Shown: positions 6,635-10,616 of the stretch, one piece after another
Position numbering within the stretch: position 1 is the first letter of the stretch
How the letters are laid out: each line of letters opens with the position of its first letter
Source of the DNA: Candidatus Aenigmatarchaeota archaeon
GTDB taxonomy: Archaea; Aenigmatarchaeota; Aenigmatarchaeia; PWEA01; JACRMZ01
Assembly (NCBI GenBank): GCA_016219455.1
Contig: JACRMZ010000053.1
Span: 10,882-21,497, forward strand
Length of the DNA stretch: 10,616 nt
Direction of reading: 5' to 3'
Notes under the pieces: generated by a model
The model's database searches: none
What the model was told of the DNA's origin: nothing
The model's input: only the letters and a program-made list of their open reading frames with translations
Program-made: the position numbers and the translations under genes

Positions 6635-7177
6635 CTAGAGCCTCTTGTGCATATACACAACATCCTTGTATTTTCCCCAATGAAGGGCTTCTCTTTGAAT
6701 TTCGCCGTATTTCTTGAACCCTAGTCTTTTGTATGTTTTTATGGCATTGCCGTTATTTTTGAAAACTTCAAGCTTTACTATCCTCACGTTCCATATCCTT
6801 TTCGCTTCTCCCATTGCCAGTTCCATAAGCCGTTTTCCAATACCCATTTTTCTGTATTTTTTCAGTAAAAATACTCCCAAGTCTGCTGTTTGTGAGAATA
6901 TCTTCTTTCCGCGCCTCAAAGTGCAGCTACCAGCGTAAACGCCGGAATCGGCGACTATCGTTATCCCCTCTTCCCCCATTGTTTTGAGGAATGTTTTAAG
7001 TATTTTCCTCTGCTTCTTTTCTGTGACGTGTTTGGTTGTCCCGATGTTTGCCTTCTCTTTTACTAGGGAATTCACAAGATTTGAAAGCCCCCTGGAGTCT
7101 GAAAGGGTGATGTACCTGAAAATTACCATTTTGCCGCCCATCGCCCGTTTTTCAATTAATTTGCCTTCAAGCCTCAC
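6635..7177 (-). CDS. GNAT-family N-acetyltransferase (copy 1, downstream)
   Basis: A 180-residue GNAT protein expected to transfer acetyl from acetyl-CoA to an amino group. The acetyl-CoA loop RxxGIGK is at 109-115 ('RKMGIGKRL') and the motif B region 'NNGNAIKTYKRLGF' at 141-154. It is clearly a paralogue of its upstream neighbour, with the same N-terminal pattern 'LIEKRxxxGKxVxFRY', central 'YAGSC' and C-terminal 'ALHWGKYKD'. The start is GTG at 7177, overlapping the upstream stop (GTGA); the paralogue alignment supports it because the conserved N-terminus would be lost from a later ATG. The substrate is not evident. Its place directly before aroA is unusual for shikimate operons. Confidence 0.82.
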   Translation of the reverse strand: MRLEGKLIEKRAMGGKMVIFRYITLSDSRGLSNLVNSLVKEKANIGTTKHVTEKKQRKILKTFLKTMGEEGITIVADSGVYAGSCTLRRGKKIFSQTADLGVFLLKKYRKMGIGKRLMELAMGEAKRIWNVRIVKLEVFKNNGNAIKTYKRLGFKKYGEIQREALHWGKYKDVVYMHKRL

Positions 7178-7719
7178 AGATACTTTACCATTGTTATTCC
7201 GTCTTTGCGTTTGCCGTAATGCAACGCAAGGTTCTTTATTTTTCCTGTTACATGGAATCCGAGCTTTTTGTATAGCCGTTGCCCGACTTTGTTTGTATTG
7301 TAAACGTCAAGCCTCACGATAGTTACTCCTATTTTCTTTGCCTCTCTTATTGCAAGTCTCATCGCCCTTTTCCCGATTCCAAGGCTGCGTATCTCTTTCC
7401 GTAATCCGATGCCAAGAGTCCCAACATGCCGCTGGGATTCCATCCGGTCTTTTGTGACCTCGCAGCTTCCAGCGTATTGCCCGCCGGCTTCAATTGCAAT
7501 GAACACTTTCTCCTTCCCTTTGACTGCTTTCAAAACAGAGGAAACCCATTTTTTCTCTTGCTGTAACGTGACTTTTGTCATTTTAGCGATGTCAGCGCGC
7601 TCTTCAACCTGAGAGTTTATCGTTTCCATAGCCCCTTTTGCGTCGAAAAGCTTCGGGTAGCGGAAAACAACGCTCTTTCCGGAAATGATGCGCTTTTCGA
7701 GGATTTTACCGGGATTCAT
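7174..7719 (-). CDS. GNAT-family N-acetyltransferase (copy 2, first gene of the aro operon)
   Basis: A 181-residue acetyltransferase with the acetyl-CoA loop 'RSLGIGKRA' (111-119), 'LDVYNTNKVGQRLYKKLGF' (137-155) and the family end 'ALHYGKRKDG'. The first 60 residues ('FRYPKLFDAKGAMETINSQ') resemble the opening strand-helix of RimJ/RimI-like and small-molecule GNATs, so either a protein N-terminus or a metabolite could be the acceptor. ATG 7719 is preferred: it has no SD but an AT-only TTTTAT box at -28 to -23, matching other leaderless starts here; a TTG at 7737 lies too close to that box. It is head to head with purE over a 50-bp gap and tandem with copy 1, so a local duplication followed by divergence is likely. 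Confidence 0.82.
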   Translation of the reverse strand: MNPGKILEKRIISGKSVVFRYPKLFDAKGAMETINSQVEERADIAKMTKVTLQQEKKWVSSVLKAVKGKEKVFIAIEAGGQYAGSCEVTKDRMESQRHVGTLGIGLRKEIRSLGIGKRAMRLAIREAKKIGVTIVRLDVYNTNKVGQRLYKKLGFHVTGKIKNLALHYGKRKDGITMVKYL

Positions 7720-7769
7720 AAGGATACATTTACGCAAAGGGATAAAACCCTTCCTCCCGAATTCTAGGC
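7720..7769. promoter_or_regulatory. Bidirectional promoter between the aro operon and purE-purC
   Basis: A 50-bp gap separates ATG 7719 (minus) from ATG 7770 (plus). A single AT-only hexamer, ATAAAA/TTTTAT at 7742-7747, is exactly -28 to -23 from both starts. It is flanked by a perfect inverted repeat AAGGG (7737-7741) and CCCTT (7748-7752), which could act as symmetric flanking elements or an operator. Neither gene has a convincing SD. This points to one TATA-like element serving two leaderless operons; function is inferred. Confidence 0.6.
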
Positions 7770-8225
7770 ATGAAAGTCGTTATCCTTCTGGGGTCAAAGT
7801 CAGACGCAGAGTACGCAGGCAAAATAAAGGAGAAGCTTAATGAATACTCTCTTGATTCTGAAACACGCATAGCCTCTGCTCACAGGACGCCGAAGCACCT
7901 TCTCGATATAATAACAGGATACAACAACGACAAAGTGATTTACATTACTGTCGTTGGTTTATCCGATGCTCTGTCAGGAGTCCTCGCGTACAACGCCCTC
8001 GGGCCGGTAATAGCGTGCCCTCCCGACATCTCGGAATGGAAAGCCATGGCAGAAGTCCGCACTCCAAAGGATGTTCCCGTGGCCCTGGTTGAGGGACCAG
8101 AAAAGGCGGCGATATTTGCGGCCCTCATCGCCGCGCTGCACAACGACGGGATAAAGGCGAAGATACGTGAGGAACGCAGGAAGAAAGCCGAATCAGTCAT
8201 CGCTGACGACAAAGAGGTTAAGTGA
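7770..8225 (+). CDS. purE: AIR carboxylase, class II-type PurE
   Basis: A 151-residue PurE fold enzyme of purine synthesis, making 4-carboxy-5-aminoimidazole ribonucleotide (CAIR). The N-terminal 'GSKSD' (8-12) and 'ASAHRTP' (35-41) bind the substrate. The region that in class I mutases reads GGAAHLPGM is here 'VGLSDALSGVLAYNALGPV' (62-80), followed by 'IACPPDISEW'. That resembles class II PurE, such as the PurE domain of animal PAICS (GRSNGLGPVMSGNT), which uses CO2 directly and needs no PurK. No purK is in the window. The start is leaderless with an ATAAAA box at -28 to -23. The stop overlaps the purC ATG by one base (TGATG). PurE identity is firm; the class assignment is an alignment inference. 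Confidence 0.92.
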   Translation: MKVVILLGSKSDAEYAGKIKEKLNEYSLDSETRIASAHRTPKHLLDIITGYNNDKVIYITVVGLSDALSGVLAYNALGPVIACPPDISEWKAMAEVRTPKDVPVALVEGPEKAAIFAALIAALHNDGIKAKIREERRKKAESVIADDKEVK

Positions 8226-9064
8226 TGGAAGCGAAGCTTTTCCGCAAGGGAAAGACAAGGGATGTTTACGACCTTGGCGATAATCTTCTCATTGTTGCCA
8301 CAAACAGGATTTCCGCCTTTGACGTCGTCTTCCCTTTTGACATAGAAGGGAAAGGCGAGTCTCTTACAAATCTTTCATGCTTCTGGCTTGAGAAGACGAA
8401 GAAAATATTCCCCAACCACTTTATCCGCAGGGAGTCCAAGGATTCAATACTCGTTAAAAAAGCCCGAAGGATAGATATCGAGTTCGTTGTCCGCGGCTAT
8501 TTGTACGGCTCGGCTTGGCGTTCGTATCAGAAAGGCCAGCGAACGGTTAGCGGAGTTTTGCTTCCCAATAACCTCCGGATGGCAGAAAAGCTTCCTTCCC
8601 CCATCATTACCCCGACAACCAAGGAAGATGCCGGCCACGACATGGAGATTTCCAAAGCCGAAGCGATTTCGAGAAAACTTGTGACAAAGGATGAGTGGGG
8701 CGAGTTGGAGGAAGCTTCACTTAATCTCTACAAGTTCTATTCAAGGCACGCAGAATCAAACGGCATAATAATCCCTGACTTCAAGCTTGAGTTCGGCCGT
8801 GCCGATGGGCTCATTCAAATCGACGAGCCGCCAACACATGACTCGGCGCGTTTCTGGCCCAGGAAAAAGTATGAAATAGGAAAGGAGCAGAGTGATTCGC
8901 TGGATAAAGAGTATTTCCGTTCCTGGCTAATGAAACACGGATTCAAGGGCGATGGACCAGTGCCTGAAGTCCCTGAAGAGACGAAAAGGGAGGTTTCCAG
9001 GAGATGCCGGTTGGCTTACGAGGTACTTTCAGGCAAAACTCCAATAGAAAGCGTTAAATTCTAA
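8225..9064 (+). CDS. purC: SAICAR synthase
   Basis: Joins CAIR and aspartate using ATP, the step directly after PurE. The 279 residues match the longer (yeast Ade1-like) form rather than the short E. coli form of about 237. Seen: 'GKTRDVYDLGDNLLIVATNR' (8-27), 'ISAFDVVFP', 'EFVVRGYLYGSAW', 'PIITPTTKEDAGHD' and 'DFKLEFG', then 'DSARFWPRKKY' and 'LDKEYFRSWL'. The ATG at 8225 shares its A with the purE stop, and GAGGT lies 6 nt upstream inside purE; the GTG just before it is a less likely start. Tight coupling with purE mirrors the fused pair in animals. The last codons also contain the promoter-like box of the next gene. Confidence 0.95.
   Translation: MEAKLFRKGKTRDVYDLGDNLLIVATNRISAFDVVFPFDIEGKGESLTNLSCFWLEKTKKIFPNHFIRRESKDSILVKKARRIDIEFVVRGYLYGSAWRSYQKGQRTVSGVLLPNNLRMAEKLPSPIITPTTKEDAGHDMEISKAEAISRKLVTKDEWGELEEASLNLYKFYSRHAESNGIIIPDFKLEFGRADGLIQIDEPPTHDSARFWPRKKYEIGKEQSDSLDKEYFRSWLMKHGFKGDGPVPEVPEETKREVSRRCRLAYEVLSGKTPIESVKF
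9054..9059 (+). promoter_or_regulatory. TATA-like box of the thioredoxin-like gene, inside the purC end
   Basis: TTAAAT at exactly -28 to -23 from ATG 9082, overlapping the last codons of purC. There is no SD before that ATG (GTTTCTTTCCT), so a separate leaderless transcript is likely in addition to read-through from purE-purC. Confidence 0.45.
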
Positions 9065-9081
9065 ACCTGCGTTTCTTTCCT

Positions 9082-9627
9082 ATGCGCATTAAAGCCATAA
9101 TGGCCCTCAACGTCCTTTTGCTGGCATTCATACTATGGTCGCATTTCGAGATTGACCGCCTTCAGCCGACTGGCTTTGCGGTATCAGGCATCTCTGTCGG
9201 CACAGAAGTCGGCGATATCGCGCCCTATTTCAAAGCCAAACTGGTGGATGGCACTGACATAACATCGGAGGAAATAGCAGGCAAGCCCGTGATAATTTAC
9301 TTCTTCGCTTCCTGGTGCCCCACGTGCAGGGAGGAGTTCGAGACGCTGAAAGCAGTCTATCCTAAATACAGCAGTGCCGTAAGGCTAATCGCCATAGACA
9401 TGGACGGGGATGAGAGCGACGCGGCAAAGTACAGGGACTCCATGGGATACGACTGGGATTTTGCAGTTTCAAAAGAGATGATAATAGATTATGAGGCGCT
9501 GCGGGCAAGTACGACGTACATAATCTCGAAAGACGGCATAATCCTCTACAAGAAGTCCGGCGCCCTTGACAAAGACAATTGGGAGAAGGCGCTGGAAAGG
9601 CTTTCGAATTCCCTGAATACTTTTTAG
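9082..9627 (+). CDS. Membrane-anchored thioredoxin-like (TlpA/ResA type) protein
   Basis: A 181-residue protein with a single N-terminal hydrophobic segment (about residues 5-20) acting as an uncleaved anchor or signal, then a thioredoxin fold facing outside. The active site is 'FFASWCPTC' (Cys79, Cys82), in the context of 'GKPVIIYFFASW', typical of TlpA/ResA disulfide reductases. 'AIDMDGDESDAAKY' resembles the insert found in these proteins. Odd: the loop that normally reads G-x-P-T-T before the penultimate strand is 'RASTTYIISKDG', so the cis-Pro is Ser143. Reduction of extracytoplasmic protein disulfides is the family role; the Ser may alter reactivity. No SD; a TATA-like box sits at -28 to -23. 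Its stop overlaps that of the convergent gene by 4 bp. Confidence 0.85.
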   Translation: MRIKAIMALNVLLLAFILWSHFEIDRLQPTGFAVSGISVGTEVGDIAPYFKAKLVDGTDITSEEIAGKPVIIYFFASWCPTCREEFETLKAVYPKYSSAVRLIAIDMDGDESDAAKYRDSMGYDWDFAVSKEMIIDYEALRASTTYIISKDGIILYKKSGALDKDNWEKALERLSNSLNTF

Positions 9628-9890
9628 AGCGAAGTGAAAATAAGATAAGTGCCGTAGGCAATGGGGACAATTACATAACCGAAGAAGTGTATTTTGTTAC
9701 CCCATTTTTCTCCCCAGCGTTTCATAAATCCGTCACGTTTTGAAAATATCCAGGACTGTTTTGTAGCATAGCCAAAAAGCGAGATGAATCCAAGAAGTAA
9801 AAAAACCGAACCAAAAACAAAGCGTGTTTCCATGAAAGTAAAAATATCCTTATATATATCCTTTAGTGTTTGCTTCTGCATTCTTCGCAT
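9624..9890 (-). CDS. Small two-helix membrane protein, unrecognised
   Basis: From ATG 9890 the gene encodes 88 residues. I do not recognise a family. A basic, amphipathic start ('MRRMQKQTLKDIYKDIF') is followed by a membrane helix (about 24-43, 'FVFGSVFLLLGFISLFGYA'), a polar Trp- and Lys-rich loop ('GFMKRWGEKWGNKIHF') and a second helix to the C-terminus. Both ends would face the same side. The start is uncertain: AAGGAAG lies 8 nt before ATG 9890, which overlaps the DUF971 gene by 28 bp; ATG 9881 and ATG 9833 ('METRFVFG') are alternatives, the last having a TATATATA stretch 18-26 nt upstream. It is downstream of guaA and DUF971 on the same strand, so it is probably co-transcribed. Confidence 0.6.
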   Translation of the reverse strand: MRRMQKQTLKDIYKDIFTFMETRFVFGSVFLLLGFISLFGYATKQSWIFSKRDGFMKRWGEKWGNKIHFFGYVIVPIAYGTYLIFTSL

Positions 9891-10171
9891 TGGCAAAGCT
9901 TCCTTAGGTAATCAAAAGAGTATATGCCGGAGAAGTGGCCGTCTGACCACAGGAACGATAATGCGTAATTGCCGGTTTTTTGGAAGTCTTCCATTGCGAT
10001 GTTGTCCGCGATGTCGTTCTCAGTAACAACACGCTTCCTTGTTATTTCGTTTACGCATGAGGCGCATGGGCAGTTTCCCCTCAGAAATCTCAGCGGAAAA
10101 ACGCTCCTGTGCCCGTCCTCCCACTCGATTTCAAATGCCTTTCCTAGGGAAAAGTTCCTTGGTTTCATCAT
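9863..10171 (-). CDS. DUF971 family protein (BBOX/TMLH N-terminal-like zinc domain)
   Basis: A 102-residue protein of the DUF971 / GBBH-like N-terminal domain family. 'EIEWEDGHRS' (14-23), 'FLRGNCPCASC' (29-39) and 'GNYALSFLWSDGHFSGIYSF' (67-86) are diagnostic. In human gamma-butyrobetaine hydroxylase the equivalent CxCxxC plus a later His bind structural zinc; here these are Cys34, Cys36, Cys39 and His79. A second CxCxxC (Cys93, Cys95, Cys98) ends the protein. Stand-alone members often accompany iron-sulfur carrier genes, but none is visible here, so the function is unknown. ATG 10171 overlaps the guaA stop (ATGA), giving translational coupling; a longer reading to 10255 would add 28 residues lacking family similarity. 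Confidence 0.85.
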   Translation of the reverse strand: MMKPRNFSLGKAFEIEWEDGHRSVFPLRFLRGNCPCASCVNEITRKRVVTENDIADNIAMEDFQKTGNYALSFLWSDGHFSGIYSFDYLRKLCQCEECRSKH

Positions 10172-10616
10172 ATTATCTCTATGGTCGCCGGGGGTTTTGT
10201 CGTTATCTCGTACGCGACAAAGGAGACTCCAAGCCCCATAATCCGCTCTGCGCATTTTTTCTGGCTCGCTAAGCTAATCTGCGTTGGAGATGCTGTCATG
10301 AAATCCTGCGTGTCGACTGCGCGAAGGATAATCCCTGAGCCGTTTCCTGGCTTCCCTTCCAGAAGAAGGAATACCCTGCAGACAGTTTTCATGGCCCCCG
10401 TTATCGATGCCTGAAGCCTGAGAAGCTCTATCCATTTTCCGTCTGATTTTACCACAATCCCTTTCCCGATAAGCCGTTCATCCCCCTTTACCCCTATGAA
10501 CTCATCGTCAATAATCCACGAGTCGCTATTGGCCACTGAAGTTTTTTCGCTGGTGTTTCCGTCAATGAGGGCGGCAAAGTATTGCGACGGGCTGTATTTT
10601 GAAAACGCCTTTTCAG
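10168..10616 (-). CDS. guaA: GMP synthase, C-terminal part (cut by window edge)
   Basis: The frame is open to the right edge and shows the last 148 residues. 'YSPSQYFAALID' begins the visible part. Then come 'EFIGVKGDERLIGKGIVV', 'AVDTQDFMTASPTQI' and the final 'YEITTKPPATIEII'. This is the dimerisation domain of the GuaA ATP pyrophosphatase subunit, whose C-terminus binds XMP and normally ends KPPATIEWE. The enzyme makes GMP from XMP, glutamine or ammonia and ATP. The pyrophosphatase loop and any glutamine amidotransferase part lie outside, so it cannot be told whether this is the fused bacterial form or the split archaeal form. An internal GTG at 10536 is not a start. The stop overlaps the DUF971 ATG. 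Confidence 0.88.
   Translation of the reverse strand, partial: EKAFSKYSPSQYFAALIDGNTSEKTSVANSDSWIIDDEFIGVKGDERLIGKGIVVKSDGKWIELLRLQASITGAMKTVCRVFLLLEGKPGNGSGIILRAVDTQDFMTASPTQISLASQKKCAERIMGLGVSFVAYEITTKPPATIEII

Noticed and set aside
6633..6680. Extended aroA start at 6680
   Set aside because: It would add 16 non-family residues inside the GNAT gene; ATG 6632 has AGAGG at 8 nt and fits the EPSP synthase N-terminus.
9841..9862. TATATATA stretch as a strong promoter for the small membrane protein at ATG 9833
   Set aside because: Its centre is only about 21 nt from that ATG, closer than at the other starts in this window, and a good SD exists for ATG 9890; kept only as an alternative.
10172..10255. 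Extended DUF971 start at 10255
   Set aside because: The extra 28 residues lie inside the conserved guaA C-terminus; ATG 10171 forms an ATGA overlap with the guaA stop and begins the family domain.
10168..10536. A separate 122-residue gene starting at GTG 10536
   Set aside because: The frame is open upstream to the window edge, and the upstream residues (YSPSQYFAALID) continue the GMP synthase domain.
1..10616. tRNA or rRNA genes, CRISPR arrays, insertion sequences, toxin-antitoxin or defence genes
   Set aside because: Almost every base is in a recognised metabolic or membrane-protein gene; the six gaps are at most 101 bp and hold no repeats or RNA-gene structure that I can see.

Overview
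The window looks like a piece of a very compact archaeal genome, possibly from a small-genome (DPANN-like) lineage; the lineage is an inference. The main evidence is promoter layout. First genes of transcription units lack a Shine-Dalgarno (SD) sequence and carry an AT-only hexamer at about -28 to -23 from the start codon, the distance expected for an archaeal TATA box driving leaderless mRNA. Most operon-internal genes have SD sequences (GAGG, AGGG, GGAG). With the starts chosen here only about 250 of 10,616 bases lie outside genes. There are no RNA genes, mobile elements or CRISPR arrays.

Layout. At the left edge (minus strand) lies the N-terminus of a UbiD-family decarboxylase, preceded by a small CBU_0592-type membrane protein. 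Divergent from that is a MarC-family membrane protein (plus), whose stop overlaps that of a zinc-type CDF efflux protein (minus). Positions 7719 to 2065 (minus) hold an eight-gene cluster: two tandem GNAT acetyltransferases, aroA, aroD, aroE, aroK, aroC and a GAF-domain protein. Nearly every junction overlaps or is a few bases wide. It encodes steps 3 to 7 of the shikimate pathway (dehydroquinate to chorismate); the enzymes for the first two steps are not here. Divergent from it is purE-purC (plus), two steps of IMP synthesis, followed by a membrane-anchored thioredoxin-like protein with its own promoter-like element. From the right edge (minus) come the C-terminal part of a GMP synthase, a DUF971 zinc-type protein and an 88-residue membrane protein, which meets the thioredoxin gene tail to tail.

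How it fits together. The window combines chorismate synthesis with purine synthesis (purE, purC, guaA). Notable points: chorismate synthase has Phe at the normally invariant His17; the thioredoxin-like protein has Ser at the cis-Pro position; the DUF971 protein shows an internal two-fold repeat suggesting two metal sites; PurE is of the class II (CO2-using) type; AroK is of the bacterial P-loop type rather than the usual archaeal GHMP type; and two divergent gene pairs share one central TATA-like element in a gap of about 50 bp. I see no convincing new defence or mobile system; the most unusual assembly is the GNAT-GNAT-aro-GAF cluster.
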